Source: Cyprinodon diabolis
Taxonomy: Eukaryota; Chordata; Actinopteri; Cyprinodontiformes; Cyprinodontidae
Direction of reading: 5' to 3'
Length of the DNA: 64,000 nucleotides
Assembly: GCA_030533445.1 (NCBI GenBank)
Contig: CM060065.1
Span: 20,864,974 to 20,928,973, forward strand
Shown piece after piece: positions 12,250 to 22,457 of this stretch (position 1 is its first letter; the number at the start of each line of letters is the position of its first letter). The notes under the pieces are model-generated. The model saw only the letters and a program-made list of their open reading frames with translations, made no database searches and had not been told where the DNA came from. The translations under genes and the position numbers were made by a program.

Positions 12250-12625
12250 TTAAAGGTATAGTGGAGGATGTTCTTTTTCCGGGTGGATCATCAAAATAAG
12301 TGGTCCTCCTAATGGTCAATCATTCTGGTGATATGTTTTACGTAAGGCCATCCTAAGTGCTCATCCTCATTTTCACTTACCAGTTGTGAGTCGCACATAG
12401 TGGAAAACTTGCAAATGTTTTTTTGAAAACTAAGCTTGTATGAGTGATGCAAACAGCAACATTTAAACAGAGTGTGCGCAAGGAGAAATGAGCTGGTGAA
12501 TGCTCTTGCAGGCGTTTAATAGGTGTACAGGCTACAGGGTTGTGCAAGTACTTTTTTTTTTTGTTTTAAGTGGAGAAGGCAGGTCTTCTCAAAAGATTGA
12601 AAAAAATCCTCCACTATACCTTTAA
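12250..12625 (+). mobile_element. MITE family A, copy 1, TTAA-flanked
   Basis: TTAA at 12250-12253 and 12622-12625 bounds a 368-bp element whose ends are inverted: AGGTATAGTGGAGGAT at the left and ATCCTCCACTATACCT at the right. A second copy in opposite orientation lies at 58668-59040 and matches along its whole length when reversed. TTAA duplications suggest mobilisation by a piggyBac- or Kolobok-like transposase. There is no coding capacity. Confidence 0.88.
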
Positions 12626-12746
12626 TTAAACTGACATTATGTTTTACATTTGGTCATTTATGATCAATATAGAAATATAGTAACACCTATTGTGCACCTA
12701 AAGCATTATTAATAGACCTGTACTACATCTTTAATCCTAAATGTTT

Positions 12747-12923
12747 TTGGGCACCCATCCATTTTCTATCACACTTATCCCAAGTAGGGTCACAAGTGGT
12801 GCTGGTACCTCTCTTCAGCTGTCTGCGGGTGAAAAGCGTGGTATACCCTGGAAAGGTCGCCAGAGACAAACAACCATTCCCAATACACAATCACACCTAA
12901 GGAGAATTTAGAGAAGCCAGTTA
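12747..12923 (-). repeat. fragment of tRNA-headed short interspersed repeat
   Basis: It carries the 3' part of the same repeat found at 18094-18421 and 18953-19300. Shared words include the TCCATTTTCTAT tail, the CTGGAAAGGTCGCCAG block, and CACACCTAAGGAGAATTTAG followed by AGAAGCCA. The 5' tRNA-like head is missing. Confidence 0.7.
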
Positions 12924-13494
12924 ACATAACAGACATAAAATAACATAACTAATAAGCCCCTGTCTTTTAATATTATTGAGAAAGTTATAAAAAAAAACTT
13001 TTTTCAAAGACATACATTTTTTTTCTAAAGAGAGTACTTTAGTCAGAGGATCACAAGACTGAGCCATGCATTTTAGTTTTAGATATTGCTTGCTGATGCA
13101 TAAAAAACAAAATATCCACCTCCCTTTATTTACACGCATGACTGGACAACCAGTTTACTTTATGTGTGGGGTTCAATCTAACTTATCTATGGATTTTCAC
13201 ATTTTAGGAGTCTCAATGCTCCCAAGATTACTATAAAAAAAGGCCATAAGTTCTTTTGTTTTTTATTGTTTTTACAATTACATTTAACTAAACATTTAAG
13301 TCATCTTCAATCAGATTCATTTTTTCCAGCCACTTATTGGTTTATTGTCCCCACTGTCCTTTTATTTCGAAAAAATTTGCTTGACAGTTCTAAACACAAT
13401 TTTAGTTGTTTCTGCAATCTCAGACATTTTCTTTGAGTGATTCATGCTGTTTACTTGAGAAAATTGACATTGAAACTAACATCAGGATTGAATG

Positions 13495-13620
13495 TTGATC
13501 AGTGTATAAAGTAGTTGTCTTGCGGTATGAGAGTTGTGGGTTTGATTCCAGCTTCCTCCTGTCACATCTAAACTTGCTGGGCCCAATACTTGAACCTGAG
13601 GGGCCGACCACTCATGATAA
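13495..13620. repeat. short repeat with a tRNA-like B box
   Basis: GTGGGTTTGATTCCAGC resembles a pol III B box, and the following text (TTCCTCCTGTCACATCT, then GAACCTGAGGGGCCGACCA) resembles a common fish short interspersed repeat. The copy is diverged and its borders are uncertain. It is not a functional tRNA gene, as no cloverleaf could be built. Confidence 0.35.
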
Positions 13621-13639
13621 TAATGTTTTAATATATATG

Positions 13640-16600
13640 CATTAGTGACTCCCGCGAGGTTAATGTTGTTGAGGGAAATCCATCTAATATTAAGTGCTTT
13701 GATTGGCTGCATAACTAGAGGAGCAATACAGAAGTTTAGCTCATTGGTCTTTACAATAACTACAGGGTGTGTCTTCCAACAAACAGAAATGAGAAGCTAC
13801 ACACTGCAGTAGTTAGGATTAAATATCTGTTTTCTGGCTAAAACATAATCATCCATGCAGAGATTTTCCAGTGGGAGGTCATAACCTGTTACTTTGTTCA
13901 ATCCAGGTAGCAACCTAATTTAAACAGAGAGTAACTCCGGGAAGAGGAAAAGAGTTCATCCCTCACATTGATTTTTAGGTTATGAAACTGTTTTATTTTT
14001 AACAGTTGCTGTCAGTTCAGGGAACTGTCCCAGCAGGAAGACAAAACTATCTAAAACTCTTACTGCATTTAGAAGAAATGTGGAAACTATTATGGTGAAG
14101 TCTTGAAGAAATTGAATTGTGGTTGTTTATTTTGCGTATTTGAACTGTGGCCATTATAGTCCTCTGAGTTGAATAAAAAAATAATAATTTTAAGTGAACT
14201 GGAGGGAGAAATTAAAAGCTCCTACTGTTTGTGCTACTTTTCATTCAAAATGTTAAGTTATATGAATTTTTGATATTCATTATTGAACAAATTAAATATA
14301 ATTCAACTATGAAAAAGAACTATTCCTAATTTACCCTACATTATGTTCACATTAAAATAACTGCTGGGACGTCTGTTACTATGTGAGTGTTTTCAGTTAG
14401 AATATGCATTATTTTAGTCTGTGTGCTCAGTATGTAAAAGCCTTATTTGAACCATTTTTAGAAACAATAATTAAGCTCACAAAAAAACTGCAAACCCCAG
14501 TCAGGTGGTACCTGTCACATGTGATGGTGTTTCTGTCTGTGATTACATTCTCAGGTTAATACTGGGGTAAAACTGATTTCTCATGAAACTCTTATGACCT
14601 CTCAAATATGATTTCTTAACCACAGTAAGATATTTCTAACAGTTTTACTTCTCACACATGATTTTCTATTTTAAATCATTGTCTTCATCAACCAAACAGT
14701 AACTAGAATCTCAATCAAAAATCTTTATAGTAATTATGGCATCATAACATTTTATAGACTATCGGCTTTGAAGGCTTACGCAATAAGCAGACTAAATCTT
14801 TTCAAAATATAAAACACTGTTAAAAAAAAAAACTATGTAAATGGAAATGTAGTATGTAGTGTTTGCATAAGGTGAAGCTATTGGGCCAGTCCAGCTTATC
14901 AGGTGATTTCATCTGTTGGTTCATCAGCATTCCAAAAAAGGTAAAAAACAATCTACTGGACTTTGTTTCCAAGTTTGAAGATGCTTCGCTTCCCATCCAG
15001 GAAGCTTTTTCAATTGAAAATGTCAGAAATAGTGTTGAGTTTAAAGCTTTACAGTTCATAGTTTGTCAGCATGTGGTGTAGTTATATTGACTCGGATATA
15101 TTTTTTACTTTTAGGATTAGTTTTACTCCACCATATTTTATTGATTAATATTCTAACTTAATATTATGTCTGCCACTCTAGACTAGAGTGGCAAACATAA
15201 TTTCAAAGAAATGCTTTGTGCAGCATGTTCTCCACCCACATGTTTAGAACTACTTTAAAAGGCTGGGCTGGAAAATAAAGATATTTTCCAGTCTAACCAA
15301 ATAATGGCTGCAGCAGATGGATGCCATATCGGTTTTCATTTTAAAACTACACTCTGCATGCGCTGCAACCCTGAACCATTACTGATAAAACAGTGAACTC
15401 TGGAAATCTCAGCAGGGGTTGAGCCAAACTGAAAGTTGAGATAGCAACCACATGGATACTTGTTTTATTTTGTAATCTCAGCACCAGAGCAAGGTTCTTA
15501 AAAACAAATGTCTCTGCTGACACAAAAGAATAAGACTCCAGTATACAGCAGCAGGGTATTTTGGGTGTTTCTGTCTTAGTATCTTGTCATTTTTGGTCAA
15601 GAAGATATCAAGGCAATCTGCTTACAGGTCAGATATGCGAATTCATCCTTGTCTCTCGAGCACACATCAATAGATGCAAAAAATGGGGCGCTGTAAAGTG
15701 CTCGTTCTCTGCTGCAGCTGCAGCATCAGCAGTGTTTGAACACAAGTGCCTTTGTGTTGGAGAGGGTGCGTGTGGTCAAGAGAGAGCGTGTATGTGTAGG
15801 AAGTTAACAGAGATGGGATCTCTGGACAGACAATAAGGAATCAGCATCCATTAGGCCAGCACAGCGGATCAATATTGATCCTGACCACTACCAGGCTGTG
15901 TCTAATAGGGTTCTGCTCTCCTTGATTGAATGACAGCATTAGCAAACAAGTCCAGATGGATACATGTAATGATGGGATAATGAACCACTTCCAGTGGTAA
16001 AAATAGTCTAATATTCAAGTTTTCAGGTCATCAAGAGCGTTGATTAGAAACATTTAATATCAATGAAAAAACAGAAAGATTTAAATTGAAAATTTTGGTT
16101 TTGTTAGTGCAGGACATGAATCTATCTTTGCTGATCTCTGAACCTGTCAGTCACTTTAGTGCAGCTCCTAAATGTTTTACGGAGAGAGTGAAGGAGAGGA
16201 ACTTCCTGCAGTTGCAATAATAAATGCTCCGTTTGTCTTTGTTTTTGTGCCTAGGATGGGAGGCAGTCCAAAAAATGAAGGAGTCATTGGTCTTTGCCAT
16301 GTCTTGCTGGTGCTTATAATTAACAATCTGCTGTACTTTAACTGATTGAATCTTGTTGCTTTCTGAATCTGAGAAATACATTTGATATATTTATCATGCT
16401 GGGATGTGTAATATGTTTCAATATTATAAAAACATGTAAAATTAACACGGTATTAGATATTATTTTGAGCTTGGTTTACAGTTTAGGCAATCCTTTTATA
16501 TAATTTTAGTATTGTTTAATACATGATTGTTTGACATAACAAAGAGTATTTATTCACTCTTCAAGATCATTCAGTTCAGGTATTTCAGTCACTCTCATTG

Positions 16601-16790
16601 ACTTAGGCATGCTGTCTGCTTAAAAAAATATATAAATGAGCATAGCTCTTAGGGACTCTGTTTTCAGGATGTTTCCATGATAGGAAGTCACTTGTGCAGT
16701 CCAAGTATGACACTGTTCAACTGTCCACCAGGGGTATTTTATTAAAGGTTAGGTAACAGGTTGAGGGCCATTGTGCACAGAGGATTGGTA
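13640..16790. other. intergenic DNA with little recognisable content
   Basis: No host gene is supported. A stretch near 14960-15030 (GAAGATGCTTCGCTTCCCAT then CCAGGAAGC) resembles an old dispersed fish repeat, but its borders are not visible. A short hairpin at 15163-15201 is listed separately. Confidence 0.5.
15163..15201. repeat. short near-perfect palindrome, 18-nt arms
   Basis: The left arm ATTATGTCTGCCACTCTA (15163-15180) and right arm TAGAGTGGCAAACATAAT (15184-15201) are complementary at 17 of 18 positions, with a 3-nt spacer GAC. The loop is too short for a typical microRNA precursor. It may be the abutted ends of a lost transposon or a cruciform-prone site. Confidence 0.8.
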
Positions 16791-16803
16791 CAGACCTCTA
16801 AAA

Positions 16804-16977
16804 CAGGGTTTGTCTTAACCCTGATCCTCAGAGCCCACTGCCCTTCATGTTTTAGTTGTTTCCCTGCCTCAGCACACCTGACCTGTACAAAAAGGTGATC
16901 AATATGCTTTTGTAACTTTTGATAGATGCCAAGGAGGTAATTCAATGGAAAACATGAAGGACAGTGAACCCTGATGA
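16804..16977. mobile_element. diverged hAT-like MITE
   Basis: The left sequence containing CCCTGATCCTCAGAGCCCAC and CTTCATGTTTT, and the right sequence containing AAAACATGAAGGACAGTG and AACCCTGAT, form an imperfect inverted repeat. The centre holds CAGCACACCTGACCTGTAC, a motif shared by this class of fish MITE. No clean target duplication was found. Confidence 0.55.
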
Positions 16978-16979
16978 CT

Positions 16980-18090
16980 AAACTTTAAATTGCTTTAAGA
17001 TGAACTCAAAAACATGGAATGGACCAAGTATCCCAGCCTAAAATCACGAAGTGCAATGCTTAGTTCTAGCAAAGAAATGTCAAATCCCCTATGCATGACC
17101 TTATGAATGTACATTTTTGTTAAAGAATTGTTATTTTAAAAAATCGATAGAAACAGCTTTTGGAACGCTTTTACGAAAGATTGAAAGCTTTATATGTGGT
17201 GGACTGGCATTATTATTTCCAAAAATCATGTTTATTAAGAATGTGATGTCACTCAGTCTTACGTTTTGTCAAGACATGTTGCAATATAGGATAGTTTTGT
17301 TCAGTAGAGTTAGTTACTGGTTAAAAACCAGGTTCAACTGTAAAGCACTTAAATTGTGAAACATGGTTAAAAATTAAGCCATATTAAAGAGAAGGAGATG
17401 AACAAGTTGTTTTTTAGGATAACCTCATGACTCTAAAGAGCAAGGAACATTCTTCCTGAAAAATGTTTTTCCCAAACCATATTCCTCCTTTATGTTTGCT
17501 CCGTAAAACCTGATTGATTACTGACCTAAGCGCTTGTTTTAATTGACAAATACAACTTAAATCAATAGTCCTGTACCTTCAAGATTTGATCGAACACAGA
17601 AAGTTTCTATTTGTTTCATGTTTCCCTTTCCCCTCTGATTCTCAGAAGAAGCATCATTTGGAGAAAGCTAAAACCTCCAGGCTAATCCTCTCACAAGATA
17701 AAGAGGCTGAAGCACAGTCTGAGCGTTGTGCAGGAGCGTGCGTATAGAGCACATAGTGTCAGGGTAACCAGGCAGTGCAGCTGGCCTTTCACAAGCATGC
17801 AACTTTAAGGGAGTGTGTAAATCAGGATTCAGAGGACAAGGACTCTGTTTTCCAACACAAACAAACATGCACTATGGCTGGAGAAAATTGAAGCTGAGTG
17901 AATTAACAATTGTTGAAATAGAGAGTGTTCAGTTTAAGACTATAATTATCCATTTGTTTCCTGTAAGAGTACATGATAAAAAAAAAAACAATCACTACAA
18001 TTATTTTTACTCTTACAGGAAAATACAGACATCATTCAACAAAGCATTGTTTGTCATCCTGTTTATGACAAACAACTCTGAACAACTTCA
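16980..18090. other. intergenic DNA, no gene seen
   Basis: No supported gene. It contains a 15-bp inverted repeat (listed separately) and otherwise unremarkable AT-rich sequence. Confidence 0.5.
17957..18022. repeat. inverted repeat, 15-bp arms, 36-bp spacer
   Basis: TTTCCTGTAAGAGTA at 17957-17971 is the exact reverse complement of TACTCTTACAGGAAA at 18008-18022. The spacer is A-rich. The ends may be a very short MITE or the base of a stem-loop. Confidence 0.85.
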
Positions 18091-18093
18091 GTC

Positions 18094-18421
18094 TATTTTC
18101 TCCCGCTTAGTTCTTCTCAGGATCGTGGTGGGGCCGCTAATCTACGGGCGAGAGGCAGGGTAAATCCACTCCATCGGAGGGCAATGCAGAGACACAAAGG
18201 ACAAATAACCATTCTCACACACACACTCACACCTAAGGAGAATTTAGAGAAGCCAATGAATCTAACAGTCATGTTTTGGGATTGTGTACCGACAGAGAAC
18301 CCATGCATGCACAGAGAGAACATGCAAACTCCATGCAGAAAGACCACGAGCAGGAATTGATCCTGAACCTTCTTGCTGCAATGCAGCCGCGCCACCCACT
18401 GTACCACTGTATAGCCCACTT
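18094..18421 (-). repeat. tRNA-headed short interspersed repeat, copy 1
   Basis: Read on the minus strand it starts GGGCTATACAGTGGTACAGT and has a degenerate B box (GGATCAATTCCTG). It continues with the TTTGCATGTTCTCTCTGTGC block and ends in a variant of the ACCCTGCCTCTCGCCCGTAG tail common in teleosts. It forms an inverted pair with the copy at 18953-19300, about 530 bp away. Confidence 0.75.
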
Positions 18422-18429
18422 TTAACAAC

Positions 18430-18950
18430 TTTTCAAATTAAACTATCCTATTCTTGTCCTAAATGAATTGAACTAACACTATCTTCCTGATGTGCCCCAT
18501 CTATAATAATAATGGTAAGTTACTGATTCAGGTATAAACTGTTCCAAAACCAGGACTGTGAGAGAGCAACTCACAGAAATGACGATTCAAAAGTAAAGCA
18601 GAAAACATCCTGGGAAGTTAAGTGTTTCTGGCCCCAAACCCTCTCCACAGCATTCCTATCATATGCAGAGCTGCGTATTTTTGTATGAAAGTGGAAAGAG
18701 CTGGTATGTGGACAGAGCTATTATGGAGCTACTTATGGGACGTTTGGATTAACACAATCAGATCTCTTTCTAAAACTCCCACCTCCTACAGTGTTTTGGA
18801 TTGCAGTACTTTATTAGAGCTTGATCTGACGCTTAAACTGTAAAACTGATTCTCGGTTGCTTGTTTAATCCAATTATTCGGTATCAGTTTGAAAAAAACC
18901 AAAAGAAATGGCATTAGGTAAAGATTTGTTAAACAAAATATATGTAATGA
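18430..18950. other. spacer between two inverted short repeats, no gene seen
   Basis: This 0.5-kb stretch lies between two oppositely oriented copies of the same short repeat. No coding motif was found in it. Confidence 0.5.
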
Positions 18951-18952
18951 AT

Positions 18953-19300
18953 GTGGGCTGCACAGTAGCGCAGGTTGTAGCACTGTTGCCTTGCAGCAAC
19001 AAGCTTCCGGGTTTGATTCCTGGCCCAAAGTCTTACTGTATGGAATTTGCTTGTTCTCTGTGGGTACACTGGCTTCCTCCCACAGTCCAAAAACATGACT
19101 GTTGGGTTGACTGGATTCTCTAAATTGTCCTTATGTTAGACAGTGTGTGTGCATGGTTGCATGTCATGTTTGCCCCGCGACAGACTGGTGACCTGTCCAG
19201 GCTGTACCCCACCTTTTGTCCATAGACTGCTGGAGATAGACACTGGCCCCACTGCGACTCTGAGGGAATTGGCGGGAGTGGATGGATGGACAGATGAACA
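18953..19300 (+). repeat. tRNA-headed short interspersed repeat, copy 2
   Basis: It begins TGGGCTGCACAGTAGCGCAG, carries a B-box-like GGGTTTGATTCC, then CTTCCTCCCACAGTCCAAAA, GCGACAGACTGGTGACCTGT and a GGATGGATGG tail. This is the full order of the common fish repeat. The head is pol III promoter-like but does not fold as a tRNA. Confidence 0.8.
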
Positions 19301-19340
19301 CTAAAAGTTGCATGATATAGGGGATGAATAAAAGCCAAAT

Positions 19341-19341
19341 A

Positions 19342-19390
<49 letters not shown>
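19341..19390. repeat. A-run followed by (TA)n
   Basis: Nineteen or so A residues followed by about 30 bp of alternating AT. It lies 40 bp after the plus-strand short repeat and may derive from its tail. Confidence 0.9.
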
Positions 19391-19393
<3 letters not shown>

Positions 19394-20280
19394 TGTGTGT
19401 AGCATCTCCACCTGTTTGGATATAAGTAAGGCAGTTACAACGCAGTAATCCATGCCCCCAGGTTGTGAAACCGACTCAAAATGTCCTAAGCCAGAGGAAA
19501 GTGGTCCTTTTTTTTTTTGTACTCCATGCTGCATCAAAACCTTTGATCCCCCAATACCCCTCCCCATCCTAGCCTCCTCATTCTTTTCTCTTCTCCTACA
19601 TGCATTCCTGCCCCTCCCCCCTCCTTGAGTTTCCCATTCCCCAGTTTGGTTCTGTGAAGTGTTGGTGAAGTGTGCAGCCGGAATATTGAGCACTAGCAAC
19701 AAGGAATGGTGATTTGAACAAAGTAAAAAAAAGATACTGTTTTACTGAAAATTCTAACTTTCATTTAAGAATGGAGAAAAAACTTTTTTTTCCTTGTTTT
19801 TCTCATGCAAGGGCCAAAAACCTTCCATCAACCACAACCCTGACAGTTAGTTAAGATGTGAATAATCATCTTAACTCCAATCTATTCAGGCATTTTTAAG
19901 CCACAGTGACAGCGACAGTCAACCTGCTTTAAATTACTTGAGCCATCAAATCAGATGATGCTTTTCAAAGCCAAGATGCAACACTGGTAGGTTACAGGAG
20001 CTCATTACTGTTCAATAGCCCAAATAGCAAACAAGTAAAAAATAAAACATAATTGGGGGAAATTTTGTATAGGCCTTAAAGTCCTCCTTATAATTTTCTG
20101 ATTAATAGTATAAAAAATGCTTTCACAATTTGTCACAGTTATGATGATCTGGAAAGAAAATATGTCATATCTTAAATTGAATATATTGGGTCTGTTATTT
20201 TATCAGAATGATTAGTTCTAAACCAGGTGCTTGACGTTAATAAAAGTCATAAAATGAAAATGGAGATCACTGTGGACTAC
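19391..20280. other. intergenic DNA downstream of basp1
   Basis: A pyrimidine-rich tract near 19500-19640 keeps minus-strand frame 19301-19702 open, but no domain is visible. The rest is plain AT-rich sequence. Confidence 0.5.
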
Positions 20281-20291
20281 AACAATCTCTT

Positions 20292-20297
20292 TTTATT
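20292..20297 (-). promoter_or_regulatory. basp1: candidate polyadenylation signal of basp1
   Basis: AATAAA on the minus strand, about 485 bp past the basp1 stop codon and followed by a GT-rich TTGTTGTAG. This would give a short 3' UTR. Use of this site is inferred. Confidence 0.5.
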
Positions 20298-20781
20298 TTC
20301 TATTCTGAACAATCATTTTAAAATGAAAAGTCCTTACAAGTACAATTATTATAAAAGGCCAAAACATTAATGTCGCTTCATAAAGCAATAGAAAGGATAT
20401 ATGAAAGTTTAAATTTAAGAATATGCTACTAACCAACGCTTTTTGAGCTACCCAGATTGCAGTATTTATCAAACACTCAGATTTATTCATTCATTCATTG
20501 ATACCATATTTCATGTTATTTAGCCATGCTGTCCAGCTCCACTGTCCCTCCACATCAGCTCATGTATTTTTGTTGTACTCTCATCTTCCTGGCAACATGT
20601 TTGTCACTCTGCATCAAGTGTTTGAGTTCCAATTTTTTTGGCCGTCCAAAAGGAAAAAAAAAAGCTTTTTTTTTTTCCTGAGTTCCTCATCAAGAAAGCG
20701 CAGTGGTTTCAAAAAGCCCAGCTGTCTATGATTCCTTTCCCCATCGAACAACCCCTCAGTGATGTAATAGAGGGCTTTCAT

Positions 20782-22449
20782 TTAGACCGCCTGGGTGACC
20801 TCGGTGCTGAGACCTTCCACTGTGTCAGGAACTTCCTGGACGTCACCGTACAGGTTAATGTCCTTTTTCAGTTCACAATCAACATTCTCCTCGACAAGCC
20901 TCTCCTCTAAATTTTCGTTTCCATTCATACATTCTTCTGCATGTGCGGCCAGGCCATCAGTATTATTGCTGCACTCCCCGTTCACTGCCCTGACTGCATC
21001 TACCTCATTCTCAGCGGAGGAAGGGCTTCCTAAATCTCCATTTTCCATCTTGTTTTCCATCTCGGGCTCTGGGTTGGGCACCTCTTCCAAGGAGGCTTCA
21101 GCTCCATTATCAGATTCAGCCATCATGTTGTTGGTGGATGCAGACTGTGAGATGATAATCTCAGGTACAGGTTCTGCAGCTTCTGACTCAGTTGCATCAT
21201 TGGAGCCTGGGGCTTCTGCTGATACAGTTTCTTCTTCTGCATGGTGATTTTCAGCAGCTGCCAAAGCCTCAGATGATTCAGCTTCAACAGTCTCACATTC
21301 AGCAGTGTCAGACACAGCCACAGTTTCTTGATCTGTTGTCTCTTTTGGTTCTGGTTCTGCTGTTTGGTCTGGTTCAGGTTCTGATATGGGTTCTCCCACA
21401 GACTCTGGCTCTGTTGCTTGAACTGTGTCTTGCTCAGGTTCTGCCTGTGCGGTTTGCTCTTGTTGGGATGCTAACACCTCCGCTGGCTCTGCTGCTGGCT
21501 CAGCCTCTGGTTCAGGTTCCGGCGCTGCAGCAGCAGATTCGGTTTCTTCCACACTGGCCTCTGGCTCTGTCGCAGTCTCTTGTAGGGGCTCAGTTTGCTG
21601 ATCATCAGATGCTGCCTCTGTGCTGACTGAAGCATCTGGCTCTGGCACTGACTCTACAGCGACAGGAGGCTCCTCCACTAAGGGCTCTTCTGGTTCAGCT
21701 TGCACAGGTTCTGCAAATGGTGGAGGAGATGATTCTTCTGCAGTCACCAGTGGCTTCTCTGTTTCCACAGCTAGGGTAGTTTCAGCTACAACTCTCTCCT
21801 CTGGTTCAGGTTCTGATTTCTCTGTAACTACAACTGGCTCTTGTTCTGTCAAAGCAGCTGCCTGGGTTGGTGCTGCTGGTTCTTCTAAAGGAGCTTCTTT
21901 CTCTTGCTCTGCAGCTGATACTTTTTCAACTAGAGATGCTTCCCTTGCTGTTAATGTTTGCTCAATAGCAGCTTGTTCTTGTGGTGGAGCAGATTGTGGC
22001 TCTTCTGGGGGTATGTCAGCCACTGGAGATGCTTTCTCTGGTGCTTCTTCATTGTCCTCTCTCACAAGTGCTTCTGTCTCTGCTGCTACAACTGGTTCCT
22101 GCACAGGTGGAGTTGTTTCCACTGGTGCAACAGCTGCCTCTTCTTTTACTTCTGTTTTAGTCTCCGGGGCATCCTTCCCTTCAGCTCCGGGGGGTTGTTC
22201 TTCTGTATGTGCAGCTTTTGGTTCTTCTGGGGGTACAGCAGCCTCAGTTACCGCGGCTTCTGCTGACACTGTAGTTTCCTCTACCACAGCATCTTTCCCA
22301 GCAGTCCCCTCAGCTCCTATAGAATGAGCTCCATCTTCCACTTCAGCAGACTCTTCTGCAGCACCACCATTTACCGGAGTCTCCTCTTTTCTGTCTTTAG
22401 GGTCGCTCACATCATATCCTTTCTTCTTCTTGCTCAGTTTTCCTCCCAT
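20782..22449 (-). CDS. basp1: Basp1-like membrane-cortex protein, 555 aa
   Basis: BASP1 (CAP-23/NAP-22) is a neuronal, myristoylated inner-membrane protein that binds calmodulin and PIP2 and promotes neurite growth. The start MGGKLSKKKKGYDVSDPKD matches the family: Gly2 for myristoylation and a lysine-rich effector region ending GY. The rest is low-complexity Glu/Ala/Pro/Val sequence, strongly acidic and presumably disordered. It ends in a more ordinary tail with CELKKDINLYGDVQEVPDTV. At 555 residues it is over twice the length of human BASP1 (227). The start was chosen at 22449 because a TATAG acceptor lies 8 nt upstream, so the in-frame ATG at 22500 is intronic. One coding exon behind a 5'-UTR intron is the BASP1 gene structure. 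The call rests on the N-terminus; the long acidic body could not be aligned by eye. Confidence 0.85.
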   Translation of the reverse strand: MGGKLSKKKKGYDVSDPKDRKEETPVNGGAAEESAEVEDGAHSIGAEGTAGKDAVVEETTVSAEAAVTEAAVPPEEPKAAHTEEQPPGAEGKDAPETKTEVKEEAAVAPVETTPPVQEPVVAAETEALVREDNEEAPEKASPVADIPPEEPQSAPPQEQAAIEQTLTAREASLVEKVSAAEQEKEAPLEEPAAPTQAAALTEQEPVVVTEKSEPEPEERVVAETTLAVETEKPLVTAEESSPPPFAEPVQAEPEEPLVEEPPVAVESVPEPDASVSTEAASDDQQTEPLQETATEPEASVEETESAAAAPEPEPEAEPAAEPAEVLASQQEQTAQAEPEQDTVQATEPESVGEPISEPEPDQTAEPEPKETTDQETVAVSDTAECETVEAESSEALAAAENHHAEEETVSAEAPGSNDATESEAAEPVPEIIISQSASTNNMMAESDNGAEASLEEVPNPEPEMENKMENGDLGSPSSAENEVDAVRAVNGECSNNTDGLAAHAEECMNGNENLEERLVEENVDCELKKDINLYGDVQEVPDTVEGLSTEVTQAV

Positions 22450-22457
22450 GGTGACTC

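Noticed and set aside
15163..15201. microRNA precursor
   Set aside because: The stem is about 18 bp with a 3-nt loop, too short for Drosha/Dicer processing.
18953..19030. tRNA gene
   Set aside because: It has a B-box-like sequence but no cloverleaf, and the sequence continues as a known type of dispersed repeat.
19301..19702. 133-codon minus-strand gene
   Set aside because: The frame spans a polypyrimidine tract and the (TA)n/A-run, with no domain or splice support.
20795..22327. Plus-strand open frames of 102-235 codons across basp1
   Set aside because: They are the antisense of the Glu/Ala/Pro-rich basp1 exon, which rarely yields stops. Ser/Thr/Gly-rich translations such as that at 21620-22327 match no family.
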